NCBI RefSeq assembly: GCF_019880385.1 | Contig: NZ_CP082273.1 | Coordinates: forward strand, 930,001-994,000 | DNA from: Nocardioides coralli | GTDB taxonomy: Bacteria > Actinomycetota > Actinomycetes > Propionibacteriales > Nocardioidaceae | Direction of reading: 5' to 3' | Length of the DNA stretch: 64,000 nucleotides | Shown: piece by piece, positions 32,732-40,547 of the stretch | How positions within the stretch are numbered: position 1 is the first letter of the stretch | Layout of the letters: every line of letters begins with the position of its first letter | Position numbers and translations under genes: made by a program | Notes under the pieces: generated by a model | What the model was told of the DNA's origin: nothing | The model's database searches: none | What the model saw: only the letters and a program-made list of their open reading frames with translations

Positions 32732-34186
32732 TCAATGTCGCGTGGGTGGGCCGGGCTCGGGCGGATTGTCGTCCGCGGGATCGATGGCGGTGATGCCGGT
32801 GTGGTCGCGGAGGTAGCGGTAGCCGTGGGGTGAGGTCCAGAGGTACCCGCCGGGCTCGAGGGCGTCGTACGTCCAGCCCCCGTGGGTCTTGTGGCGGTGG
32901 TGGCGTCGGCACAGGGGTGCGATGCCGTGGCTGCAGGTGTGGGGATGCTCGGCGTAGGGCCGGATGTGGTCGTGGTCGCAGCCGTGTCCATCTGGCCGAA
33001 GGCGGCGGGCGGGGCGGGTGCAGTGCGGGAAGACACAGGTGACGTCGCGCAGGGCCACGTGCTCGGTGATCCGGTCGGGGATCTCGTACTGGTCGACGTG
33101 GACGTGCTGGTTGAGGTCGATGACGGGCTGGACCACCAGGTGGGTGTCGGGGTGGCCGCACCAGTCGCGGATCTGGTGAGTGGTGACCGGCTTGCGGGTT
33201 GTCTCGCAGCGACCGATCCCGTTGTTGCCGGTGAGGGCGTCGGTGCTGAGGTGGAGGTAGAGCACGGTCTTGCGGACCGGTTTCCGTACCGGCGTGCGGG
33301 TCGCGTGGTCGCCGGTGGTTGAGGTGCGAGCGCAGCGAGCCTCGAAACCCCCGGCAGCCTCGGCACCGGCGGCACCGTCGTCGGCGTCGGGGTCGGTGAG
33401 GTCGAGGGTGAGCTGGCGGCGGGCGAGCTCGCCGACCGCGAGGGCGCGGCGCTGGTCCAGGGTCGCCTCGGAGCCGAGGTCGGCCAGCTGGGTGGCCAGC
33501 CCACGTACGGCGTCGTCGAGGTCGATCGCGTCGGCGAGGTCGAGCTCGCCGGTGACGTAGGTGGTGCCGTCGAAGGAGACGTGGTTGCGGTCGATGGTGA
33601 AGTGCCGCCGGTCGAGGCCGTCGCGGCGGCGTCGTTCGGCCTGGTCGGGCATGTACCGGCCGATGGCTTCCTCGACGAGTCGGTCCAGGGCGGTGGGGCG
33701 GATCTTGTGGGCCACCGGGGCGACGTGTTGGTCGACGAACGTGGCGGCTTCGGGGGTGAGGTCGGTGCCGATGGTGGCGTCGGCGACCCGGCGGGCCTTC
33801 CAGGCCGGCAGGTCCCCGGCCATCACCCGCCGCCACAGCCGCGGCAGCCGGTAGCGCAGCTCGACGGCCTGGCCGAGGTAGTGCTTGCCGGCCTCGGTCG
33901 ACAGGCCCACTGCTGCGGCGTACTCGGCCACGGAGAACTCCGCGACCAGGGGTGCGCCGGGGCCCGCGATCGGGATCACCCCTTCCAGGCCGGAGCGGAA
34001 GGTGTAGGTCTCGGCGTCCTCCACCGACTCGGCGGGGTGGATGACCGCCCACTGCACCGCCGCCGCCAACAACTCGGCCTCAGCCCGATCAGCGGCCGCC
34101 CGACGCTGGCGGGCGAAGGCCAGCACCCCCGCAGCGTCATCCGGCACCGCGCGGGTGTCGGGCTGCTCGGGAGCGGTGATCGCCAT
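32732..34186 (-). CDS. DUF222 / HNH endonuclease domain protein (13E12-type)
   Basis: 484 residues. N-terminal two thirds are the DUF222 region of the 13E12 repeat family (ETYTFRSG..., VAEYAAAVGLSTEAGKHYLG, RDGLDRRHFTIDRN). The C-terminal HNH nuclease has CVFPHCTRPARR, CDHDHIRPYAEHPHT and APLCRRHHRHKTHGGW, with metal-binding cysteines and histidines intact. Members are multicopy in Nocardioides and Mycobacterium genomes and are suspected to be mobile or repeat-associated; their targets are unknown. A Gly/Ala/Asp-rich linker (about residues 265-300) contains a translated copy of a palindromic repeat (see 33312-33349). Confidence 0.88.
   Translation of the reverse strand: MAITAPEQPDTRAVPDDAAGVLAFARQRRAAADRAEAELLAAAVQWAVIHPAESVEDAETYTFRSGLEGVIPIAGPGAPLVAEFSVAEYAAAVGLSTEAGKHYLGQAVELRYRLPRLWRRVMAGDLPAWKARRVADATIGTDLTPEAATFVDQHVAPVAHKIRPTALDRLVEEAIGRYMPDQAERRRRDGLDRRHFTIDRNHVSFDGTTYVTGELDLADAIDLDDAVRGLATQLADLGSEATLDQRRALAVGELARRQLTLDLTDPDADDGAAGAEAAGGFEARCARTSTTGDHATRTPVRKPVRKTVLYLHLSTDALTGNNGIGRCETTRKPVTTHQIRDWCGHPDTHLVVQPVIDLNQHVHVDQYEIPDRITEHVALRDVTCVFPHCTRPARRLRPDGHGCDHDHIRPYAEHPHTCSHGIAPLCRRHHRHKTHGGWTYDALEPGGYLWTSPHGYRYLRDHTGITAIDPADDNPPEPGPPTRH
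33312..33349 (-). repeat. REP-like palindromic repeat inserted in frame in the DUF222 gene
   Basis: The sequence between 33312 and 33349 starts CCGGTGGTTGAGGTGCGAG and ends GAGCCTCGAAACC. Its arms (GGTTTCGAGGCTC and TCGCACCTCAACC on the minus strand) match those of the intergenic element at 34381-34426 but enclose a different core. It is translated as part of a linker (GGFEARCARTSTTGDH). The element keeps the frame and lies between the DUF222 and HNH parts. Confidence 0.7.
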
Positions 34187-34506
34187 GACCCCTACTCAAG
34201 CACTCACCACTGACACCAACCCCCGTGGTTGAGCGGTTCTCCACACCCCGGACCTGGGTCTCGACATGCTCGACCTCCGTGGGGTCGAGACGGCGTGAAC
34301 ACCCCGGGACCACACGCTGGTCGAGCCTGTCGAGACCACCTCGACCGACGTGGCGTGGGGTTGGCGTCGTACGGCCCGGGGGTTTCGTGGCTCAGGCGTT
34401 GTACGCCTTCGCACCTCAACCTCCGGCGTGACCACCCCCTGCGACGTCGAGACCGGGCCACACGTTGGTCGAGCCTGTCGAGACCACTCGACCGACGTGC
34501 GCGTCA
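34187..34506. repeat. Intergenic cluster of REP-like repeats (320 bp, no gene)
   Basis: No credible gene. Four related elements are visible. 34257-34275 reads GGTCTCGACATGCTCGACC. 34311-34352 and 34459-34499 are near-identical direct copies, each containing TGGTCGAGCCTGTCGAGACC; they differ by C/T after CACACG and by one missing C. 34381-34426 is a relative of the element inside the DUF222 gene, with a small hairpin core (AGGCGT-TGT-ACGCCT). The palindromes could form cruciform or RNA hairpins. The cluster separates the DUF222 gene promoter from the end of arfB. Confidence 0.75.
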
Positions 34507-34917
34507 TCAGTCCCGCACCCGGCCACGCATGGACTTGACCTGCCCGCGACGGCGCTTGGCCTCGAGCCGGCGCCGCCGCGACGCCTTGGAGGGCTTGGTC
34601 GGGACACGGGGCGGCGGTGGCGGGGTGAGTGCCTCACGGACCTGCTGGGCCAGGCGGGTGCGGGCAGCCGCGCGGTTGCGGTGCTGGGACCGGTGCTCGG
34701 ACGCCACGACCCGGATCGTGCCGACCCGGGCCTGTTGGGAACCCGTGAGCACCGCGGAGGCCGACGCGTCGAAGACCAGCTCCACCCGGCTGTCGGTGGT
34801 GTTGACCGACTGGCCACCCGGTCCGGACGAGCGGCTGAACCGCTCCACCAGCTCGGTCTCGGGGATCACCAGGCCGTGGGGGATGCCGGGGCCGGCGGGG
34901 ATGCGCAGGTCGGTCAC
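34507..34917 (-). CDS. arfB: Alternative ribosome-rescue factor, peptidyl-tRNA hydrolase type
   Basis: 136 residues. Releases nascent chains from ribosomes stalled without a stop codon. FSRSSGPGGQSVNTTDSRVEL holds the catalytic GGQ; RSQHRNRAAA and a very basic C-terminal tail (SKASRRRRLEAKRRRGQVKS is the core) that would enter the empty mRNA channel are typical of ArfB/YaeJ/ICT1. It lacks the codon-recognition domains of RF1/RF2. GTG start overlaps the stop of the CoA-binding protein gene as GTGA. Confidence 0.9.
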   Translation of the reverse strand: MTDLRIPAGPGIPHGLVIPETELVERFSRSSGPGGQSVNTTDSRVELVFDASASAVLTGSQQARVGTIRVVASEHRSQHRNRAAARTRLAQQVREALTPPPPPRVPTKPSKASRRRRLEAKRRRGQVKSMRGRVRD

Positions 34918-35324
34918 GTGCTGCGCCACTCGATGGTGGGGCAGACGTCCATGACCATCGGCACGCCCGCCGCCGTCGTACGCCGGAACGCCTCGACGTC
35001 CACGACGCCCAGCTGGAACCACACGCCGCCCGCCCCGACCTCCACGGCCTGGTCGGCGAACTCGCCCGCGGCCTCCGACCGACGGAACACGTCCACGACG
35101 TCGATGGCGAACGGGACGTCGGCGAGCGTGGCGTAGCCCTGCTCGCCCAGCACCTCCGGCGCGTCCGGGTGGATCGGCACGACGCGCTTGCCCCGCCGCT
35201 GGAGGGTCGCCGCGATCCGGTAGGCGGTGCGGTGGTGGTTGCCGGACAGGCCGACCACCGCCCAGGTCTCGCTGTCACGGAGCAGGGACTGGATGGTCGC
35301 AGGGTCGCGCCAGGGCTCGGCCAT
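34914..35324 (-). CDS. CoA-binding domain protein (YccU-like)
   Basis: 136 residues. Rossmann-type CoA-binding domain: [57 protein letters not shown] and [14 protein letters not shown] match the YccU/succinyl-CoA-synthetase-like small proteins that bind CoA but have no known reaction. ATG 35324 has GGGAGGA about 9 nt upstream. First gene of a coupled unit with arfB; divergent from the acyl-CoA dehydrogenase. Confidence 0.87.
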   Translation of the reverse strand: MAEPWRDPATIQSLLRDSETWAVVGLSGNHHRTAYRIAATLQRRGKRVVPIHPDAPEVLGEQGYATLADVPFAIDVVDVFRRSEAAGEFADQAVEVGAGGVWFQLGVVDVEAFRRTTAAGVPMVMDVCPTIEWRST

Positions 35325-35376
35325 GCCGCCATCCTCCCCGACGCCGCCCACGTCCGGGGGCCGCCCTACTCGCCCG

Positions 35377-35389
35377 TAGGATCCGGGGC
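35377..35389 (+). promoter_or_regulatory. Leaderless -10 promoter of second acyl-CoA dehydrogenase
   Basis: TAGGAT (35377-35382), 7 nt, then ATG at 35390. Confidence 0.55.
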
Positions 35390-36562
35390 ATGACCGACTT
35401 CCCGCTCTACGCACTCCCCGAGGAGCACCTGGCGGTCCGCGAGGCCGTCCGAGCCGTCTGCGACGCCAAGGTCGCGCCGTACGCCGCCGCCGTCGACGAG
35501 GAGGCCCGCTACCCGCGCGAGGCCGCCGAGGCGCTGCAGGCCGCCGACTTCCACGCCCCCCACGTGCCCGAGGAGTACGGCGGAGCCGGCGCCGACGCGC
35601 TGGCGACCTGCCTGGTCATCGAGGAGGTCGCCCGTGCCTGCGTCAGCTCCAGCCTGATCCCGGCGGTCAACAAGCTGGGTTCGCTGCCGTTGCAGCTCGC
35701 CGGGTCCGAGGAGCTGAAGAAGACCTACCTGACGAAGCTGGCCGCGGGCGAGGGCGGCTTCTCCTACTGCCTGTCCGAGCCCGACGCGGGGTCGGACGCC
35801 GGCGGCATGAAGGCCCGCGCCGAGCGCGACGGTGACGAGTGGGTCCTCAACGGTGTGAAGCGGTGGATCACCAACGCCGAGGAGTCGGCGTACTACACCG
35901 TCATGGCGGTCACCGATCCCGAGAAGGGCACCCGCGGCGGCATCACTGCGTTCGTGGTCGAGAAGGCCGACGAGGGGGTGTCCTTCGGAGCGCCGGAGAA
36001 GAAGCTCGGCATCAAGGGGAGCCCGACCAAGGAGGTCTACCTCGACAACGTCCGGATCCCCGGTGACCGGATGATCGGGTCGGAGGGCGAGGGGTTCTCG
36101 ATCGCGATGCGCACCCTCGACCACACCCGGGTGACCATCGCCGCCCAGGCTGTCGGCGTCGCGCAGGGCGCCCTCGACTACGCCCTCGACTACGCCAAGG
36201 AGCGCCAGCAGTTCGGCAAGTCGATCGCCGAGTTCCAGGGCCTGCAGTTCATGCTCGCCGACATGGGCATGAAGGTCGAGGCCGCCCGGCAGATCACCTA
36301 CGCCGCGGCTGGGCGCTCCGAGCGCAACGACCCCGACCTCACCTTCTTCGGCGCCGCCGCCAAGTGCTTCGCCTCCGACGTCGCGATGGAGGTGACCACC
36401 AACGCCGTGCAGGTGCTCGGCGGCTACGGCTACACCCGCGACTACCCCGTCGAGCGGATGATGCGCGACGCCAAGATCACCCAGATCTACGAGGGCACCA
36501 ACCAGGTGCAGCGGATCGTCATGGCGCGGCAGCTGCTGGCGGGCGTGCAGGCCCAGCTGTGA
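35390..36562 (+). CDS. Acyl-CoA dehydrogenase
   Basis: 390 residues. FAD-dependent fatty or branched acyl-CoA oxidation. [18 protein letters not shown] is the FAD/substrate loop, [12 protein letters not shown] follows, and the C-terminus has [28 protein letters not shown] and [10 protein letters not shown] with the catalytic Glu. Resembles the FadE25-like group. Only about 30 percent of short motifs match the other dehydrogenase at 17823 by eye, so they are not recent duplicates. The 3' end overlaps the convergent rhodanese gene by 44 bp. Confidence 0.9.
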   Translation: MTDFPLYALPEEHLAVREAVRAVCDAKVAPYAAAVDEEARYPREAAEALQAADFHAPHVPEEYGGAGADALATCLVIEEVARACVSSSLIPAVNKLGSLPLQLAGSEELKKTYLTKLAAGEGGFSYCLSEPDAGSDAGGMKARAERDGDEWVLNGVKRWITNAEESAYYTVMAVTDPEKGTRGGITAFVVEKADEGVSFGAPEKKLGIKGSPTKEVYLDNVRIPGDRMIGSEGEGFSIAMRTLDHTRVTIAAQAVGVAQGALDYALDYAKERQQFGKSIAEFQGLQFMLADMGMKVEAARQITYAAAGRSERNDPDLTFFGAAAKCFASDVAMEVTTNAVQVLGGYGYTRDYPVERMMRDAKITQIYEGTNQVQRIVMARQLLAGVQAQL

Positions 36563-36941
36563 CCGACCCGGCCGCCAGCCACGCCTGGTAGCCGCCCACG
36601 AGGTCGGTGGCGCGGCCGAGGCCGAGGTCCTGCAGCGTGGCCGCCGCGAGGCTCGAGCCGTACCCCTCGTTGCACACGAGGACGTAGCGCACGTCCGCCG
36701 ACGTCGCCACCGCGAGCCGGAACGGGCTGCCGGGGTCCAGACGCCACTCCAGCACGTTGCGGTCCACCACGATGGCCCCGGGCAGCGCACCGTCCCGTTG
36801 CCGCTGCTCGAGGGGACGTACGTCGACGACCACCGCGCCGGCCGCCACCTCGGCGGCGAGCCCGGCCACGGTGACGCGGTCAAGCCGGGCCCGCGCCCGG
36901 GCCAGCAGCTCGTCCACCGCGGGGTGGCCGACGACAGCCAT
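36519..36941 (-). CDS. Rhodanese-like sulfurtransferase domain protein
   Basis: 140 residues, single rhodanese domain: [22 protein letters not shown] and the active-site loop [16 protein letters not shown] with catalytic Cys, then [12 protein letters not shown]. The family transfers sulfane sulfur to thiols or acts in signalling. The Ala/Pro-rich C-terminal tail ([15 protein letters not shown]) is encoded by the stretch that overlaps the convergent acyl-CoA dehydrogenase gene. ATG 36941 is preceded by GGAG 1-5 nt upstream. Confidence 0.85.
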   Translation of the reverse strand: MAVVGHPAVDELLARARARLDRVTVAGLAAEVAAGAVVVDVRPLEQRQRDGALPGAIVVDRNVLEWRLDPGSPFRLAVATSADVRYVLVCNEGYGSSLAAATLQDLGLGRATDLVGGYQAWLAAGSVTAGPARPPAAAAP

Positions 36942-36993
36942 GCTCCGAGTGTCCGCCCGGGAGGGACGGGACGGAATAGCCCGTACGGGCTGG

Positions 36994-37944
36994 TCAGCCC
37001 CGGATCTCGGGGAGCACGTCGCGGCCGTAGGCCTCGATCATCGCCGCGTGGTTCGGCCCCATGTTGGCCACGTAGACCTCGTCGTACCCCGCGGCGAGGT
37101 AGGACCGCAGCTGCTCGACGTGGGCCTCGACCTCCGGCCCCGCGACCACGCTCTCGGCGGTCGACTCCCGGGTGACCAGCTGCGAGGCCTGTTCGAAGTG
37201 ACGTGGTGAGGGGAGGACCTGGGCCAGCTCTCCGGGCAGGCCGGCGTTGGACCAGATCCGGTGCGCGTGGTCGACTCCCTCGTCCACGGAGTCCGCCCAG
37301 GCGACCTTGTAGCCGCCCTGGGCCGGCTTGCCACCGGAGTCCTTCTTGAACGTGGCGACCATGTCGGCGTCGTCGCTGGTGTTGATGAAGCCGTCGGCTA
37401 TCCGGCCGGCGACGTCCAGTGCCTTGGGTCCGAACGCCGACATGTAGATCGGGGGAGGCTCGTCGGGCAGGGTGTAGATGCGGGCCGTGTCGGTGCGGTA
37501 GTGGCGTCCCCGGTGGGTGACGAACCCGCCCTCCCACAGCTTGCGCATCAGGGCGACGGCCTCCTCCAGCATCTCGAGCCGTACGTCGAGCGAGGGCCAC
37601 GGGTCTCCGAGGACGTGCTCGTTGAGCGCCTCGCCGGTGCCGACACCGAGGACGAAGCGGCCGCCCAGCATCACCGAGGAGGTGGCGGCCGCCTGGGCGA
37701 TGACGGCGGGGTGGGTGCGCACGGTCGGGCAGGTCACGGCCGTCGTGACCGGCAGGGAGCAGACCTGGGAGAGGGCGCCGATGACCGACCAGACGAAGGG
37801 GCTCTGCCCCTGCTCGTCGTTCCACGGGTGGAAGTGGTCGCTGATCCAGAGGGCGTCGAAGCCCGCCCGCTCGGCGGCCGCAGCCTGCTGCAGCAGCTCG
37901 GCAGGTGTGTACTCCTCGCAGGACAGGAAGTAGCCGATCCTCAT
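36994..37944 (-). CDS. F420-dependent LLM-class oxidoreductase (Fgd-like family)
   Basis: 316 residues. TIM-barrel luciferase-like oxidoreductase using coenzyme F420. MRIGYFLSCEEY, DALWISDHFHPWNDEQG, TTAVTCPTVRTHPAVIAQAAAT, GRFVLGVGTGEALNEHVLG and YMSAFGPKALDVAGRIADG match the glucose-6-phosphate dehydrogenase-like F420 subfamily. Whether it oxidises glucose-6-phosphate or a different substrate is not decided. F420 biosynthesis genes cofE and cofD lie at 58468-60419. ATG has GAGGAG about 9 nt upstream. Confidence 0.87.
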   Translation of the reverse strand: MRIGYFLSCEEYTPAELLQQAAAAERAGFDALWISDHFHPWNDEQGQSPFVWSVIGALSQVCSLPVTTAVTCPTVRTHPAVIAQAAATSSVMLGGRFVLGVGTGEALNEHVLGDPWPSLDVRLEMLEEAVALMRKLWEGGFVTHRGRHYRTDTARIYTLPDEPPPIYMSAFGPKALDVAGRIADGFINTSDDADMVATFKKDSGGKPAQGGYKVAWADSVDEGVDHAHRIWSNAGLPGELAQVLPSPRHFEQASQLVTRESTAESVVAGPEVEAHVEQLRSYLAAGYDEVYVANMGPNHAAMIEAYGRDVLPEIRG

Positions 37945-38112
37945 CGTGGTGCTCCTCAGCTCGGGGGTCGGGACAACGCGTCCGCCAGGCTCCGGTACCC
38001 GTCGTGGCCACGCGCATGCACGTCGCCTGACCGGGCCGGGAGGGATGCGGGAGGCGAGGTCGGGGTACGTCCCGTCAGCCGGACGACGACAGAACGACGA
38101 CAGGAGGTCGCC

Positions 38113-38385
38113 ATGCCCGAGAAGAAGACGCCGGGGCCCAGCGTCAAGGACGAGGAGCTGTACGAGAAGCTGCGCGACGAGGGCAACAGCAAGGAGAAGG
38201 CGGCGCGCATCGCGAACGCCGCTGCCAACAGCTCGCGGTCCGAGGTCGGCCAGCGGGGTGGGTCCTCACCCGCCTACGAGGAGTGGACGGTCGAGGAGCT
38301 CCGCGACCGCGCGGCGGAGCTCGACGTCGAGGGCCGCTCGGACATGACCAAGGACGAGCTGATCGAGGCGCTGCGCAACCACTGA
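38113..38385 (+). CDS. Small Rho N-terminal-like (SAP-type) protein
   Basis: 90 residues, highly charged. First half SVKDEELYEKLRDEGNSKEKAARIANAAA resembles the DUF7218 family, second half YEEWTVEELRDRAAELDVEGRSDMTKDELIEALRN is a Rho-N/SAP helix-extended loop-helix motif that binds nucleic acid. Found next to stress genes in related genomes; function unknown. ATG preceded by AGGAGG at 6 nt. Confidence 0.82.
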   Translation: MPEKKTPGPSVKDEELYEKLRDEGNSKEKAARIANAAANSSRSEVGQRGGSSPAYEEWTVEELRDRAAELDVEGRSDMTKDELIEALRNH

Positions 38386-38391
38386 GACCGG

Positions 38392-38838
38392 TCAGCTCCG
38401 CCGGGTCCACCACGGCACCACGGCCCAGAGCCCGACGAAGCAGGCGAGTGCGGCGGTCAGCGCCAGCGCGGCCGCCAGCAACCCCACGACCACGTCGAAG
38501 ACGAGGAAGAGCACGCCGGCGCTGGTCAGCGCCATGGTGGTGAGCCCCAGCCGGGCCGTCACGTTGGCCGCCTCCACCAGCCACTCCCGCTCGCGGCGGC
38601 GGAACAGCACCCGGTGGTAGGCCACCGGCGCCGTGACCAGGGCCGTGGTCAGGACCGAGCCCGACAGCACCACGAGGTAGACGGTGACCTGCCGGTCCGT
38701 GAGGTCGGTGAACCGGCTCGCGAACGGCACGGTCAGCAGGAAGCCGGTCAGGATCTGCACGCCGGTCTGCGCGACTCGCAGCTCCTGCAGGATCTCGTTC
38801 CAGTTGCGCGTGAGTCGTTCCGGTCCCGGCGCGCTCAT
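38392..38838 (-). CDS. DUF6328 family membrane protein
   Basis: 148 residues with four transmembrane helices. NWNEILQELRVAQTGVQILTGFLLTVPFASRF (head), DRQVTVYLVVLSGS, VAYHRVLFRRRERE and a hydrophobic C-terminal pair are typical of DUF6328. Function unknown. ATG at 38838 has GGAGGAT about 10 nt upstream. Convergent with the small Rho-N-like gene, with which it shares only a 6 bp gap. Confidence 0.83.
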   Translation of the reverse strand: MSAPGPERLTRNWNEILQELRVAQTGVQILTGFLLTVPFASRFTDLTDRQVTVYLVVLSGSVLTTALVTAPVAYHRVLFRRREREWLVEAANVTARLGLTTMALTSAGVLFLVFDVVVGLLAAALALTAALACFVGLWAVVPWWTRRS

Positions 38839-38869
38839 CCCCCCATCCTCCACGGACCGCGTGGTCGCG

Positions 38870-39406
38870 TCAGGGGCGGGGACCGTGACCGGGGGCGCTG
38901 GCGTCCTCGAGCTGGGAACGGGCGGCCGCGACCATGTCGCGGTAGTCGTGGCCGAGGTAGGTGTCGCCCTCGCCCAGCCACAGCGCCACGGCCGTCTCCG
39001 CGACCGCCCGCTCGACCTCGGTCAGCTCGCCGGCGAGGTCGCGCAGCACCGGCTCCTGGTGCTCGACGTGCTGCTCGTGGGCGAGCAGCACCCGTCGCGC
39101 GGCGGCCGCGAAGGCCGAGTCGTCGGTGTCCAGCTGCTCGACGTCGCCGATCGCCTCGCCGAGATCGGGCCGCAGGTCCCGCGCCGCCCCGGTTGCGAGC
39201 AGCAGCGACTCGAGGGCGTGGTGCACGGCCAGCCGCCGGCGTACCTGCCAGAACTCGTCGTCGCGGGCTGGACCCGCGAGCCGCGGCAGTCGCTCGAGGG
39301 TCACCCTCAGGTCGTCGTGCTGGTCTCGGAGCAGGGCGACGAGGTCGTCGCGGGTGCTCAGCTGCGTGCCCGGGTCGATGCGGAACGCGGGTTCGGCCGT
39401 GTGCAT
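38870..39406 (-). CDS. Hemerythrin/HHE domain protein
   Basis: 178 residues, all-helical. Histidines spaced as in HHE cation-binding four-helix bundles: DQHDDLRVTLE, VHHALESLLL, LLAHEQHVEHQEPVL, LGHDYRDMVAA, able to hold a di-iron centre. Such proteins sense or scavenge O2, NO or oxidants. ATG 39406 follows GGGGTACG by 8 nt. Divergent from the SigB/F-type sigma gene, so a role in stress response is likely but inferred. Confidence 0.8.
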   Translation of the reverse strand: MHTAEPAFRIDPGTQLSTRDDLVALLRDQHDDLRVTLERLPRLAGPARDDEFWQVRRRLAVHHALESLLLATGAARDLRPDLGEAIGDVEQLDTDDSAFAAAARRVLLAHEQHVEHQEPVLRDLAGELTEVERAVAETAVALWLGEGDTYLGHDYRDMVAAARSQLEDASAPGHGPRP

Positions 39407-39721
39407 GGCGGCGTCGTACCCCGTGCCTGTACGGGCATGCATGCCCGATCGGTGTGCTGGGTACGGGCCCGGCTCCGCTGCGGCGGACTCCCACGGGTCG
39501 TGGCCGGTCGGTGCGCCTCTCACGCAGCTGGTGTCCCGACCGGCCCACGACGGGCCCGACCAGTGACCGGGGTCATCGAGGCCGCGGCGGCAACCGGGCG
39601 TGCCCAGCCTGATCTCACCCGGTCAGGCGATTGCGGCGAGCCCGACCCGGTGGTTGTGTGGAGAACGGCGGTCGAGCCGACAGGCCGTGCCAACACGCAC
39701 CATTCGGGAGGTGTTCCGACA
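39407..39721. other. 315 bp divergent intergenic region with 16 bp perfect palindrome
   Basis: No gene. Holds the divergent promoters of the hemerythrin gene and the sigma factor. CGGGCATGCATGCCCG at 39432-39447 is a perfect palindrome located 26-41 bp before the hemerythrin start, and GGGGTACG (39422-39415, minus strand) lies between it and the start. GGGAGG about 10 nt before TTG 39722 is the ribosome binding site of the sigma factor. Confidence 0.65.
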
Positions 39722-40501
39722 TTGGTCTCACCATCCGCACAGACCGAGAGAGCCGAACGGCGAGCCGCGACCGAGGAGCTGCTGGGTGAGCTCGCGCTGG
39801 CCACGGGGCCGCGCCGGCGTGTGTTCGAGAACGAGCTCATCACCCTCAACGTCCCGGTCGCCCGCGAGGTGGCCGCCCGCTACCACGGCCGCGGCATCTC
39901 GACCGACGACCTCGAGCAGGTCGCCTGCGTGGGACTGGTCAAGGCCGTCCGGGGCTACGACCCGGACAAGGCGACCGACTTCCTCAGCTTCGCCGTCCCG
40001 ACCATCCGTGGCGAGATCCGGCGCCACTTCCGCGACGCAGGATGGGTCGTCCGACCACCCCGTTCGGTCCAGGAGATGCAGGCGCGGATCAGTCGGGCTC
40101 GCGGGGAGCTCTGGCAGCTGCTGGGACGCGAGCCGGTCTCGTCCGAGCTCGCGGAGCACCTCGACGTCGACACCGAGCCCGTCCTCGAGGCGCTGAGCGC
40201 CAACGGCTGCTTCGTCCCCGCTTCCCTGGACGCCGGGCCGGAGAACGACGACGCGGCGCCCGTCGAACGGCTGGGCGGAAGCGACCCCGGCTACACCCAG
40301 GCGGAGGCACGGGTCGCCCTGCGGCCGCTGCTGCGCGAGCTGTCGGACCGGGAGCGACGCATCCTCGAGCTCCGGTTCGGGCAGGGCCGGACGCAGGCGG
40401 AGATCGGGCGGGAGATCGGCGTGACGCAGATGCAGGTCTCCCGGCTGCTGGCCAACCTCTTCGACCGGCTCCGCGCCGAGCTGGTCCAGGAGGCCGCCTG
40501 A
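39722..40501 (+). CDS. RNA polymerase sigma factor, SigB/SigF/SigG subfamily
   Basis: 259 residues. Alternative sigma-70 factor with regions 2, 3 and 4 and no region 1. Region 2: LVKAVRGYDPDKATDFLSFAVPTIRGEIRRHFRD (head and tail) contains the -10 binding part; region 3 QARISRARGELWQLLG; region 4 RERRILELRFGQGRTQAEIG and GVTQMQVSRLLA, the -35 helix-turn-helix. The start is placed at TTG 39722 because GGGAGG lies upstream and no ATG/GTG occurs nearby in frame. No anti-sigma gene is adjacent. Likely general stress or morphological control. Confidence 0.87.
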   Translation: MVSPSAQTERAERRAATEELLGELALATGPRRRVFENELITLNVPVAREVAARYHGRGISTDDLEQVACVGLVKAVRGYDPDKATDFLSFAVPTIRGEIRRHFRDAGWVVRPPRSVQEMQARISRARGELWQLLGREPVSSELAEHLDVDTEPVLEALSANGCFVPASLDAGPENDDAAPVERLGGSDPGYTQAEARVALRPLLRELSDRERRILELRFGQGRTQAEIGREIGVTQMQVSRLLANLFDRLRAELVQEAA

Positions 40502-40534
40502 GACTCCTCGCCCGCGGTCGCGCCCCGCGTCGGG

Positions 40535-40547
40535 CATGATCGGACGC
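40535..40547 (+). promoter_or_regulatory. Leaderless -10 promoter of mshC
   Basis: CATGAT (40535-40540), 7 nt (CGGACGC), then ATG at 40548. The ATG at 40536 lies inside the hexamer and is therefore less likely. Confidence 0.45.

Noticed and set aside
34196..34507. Small frames of 60-100 residues in the repeat cluster
   Set aside because: They are made of the palindromic repeats, have no ribosome binding site and no family resemblance.
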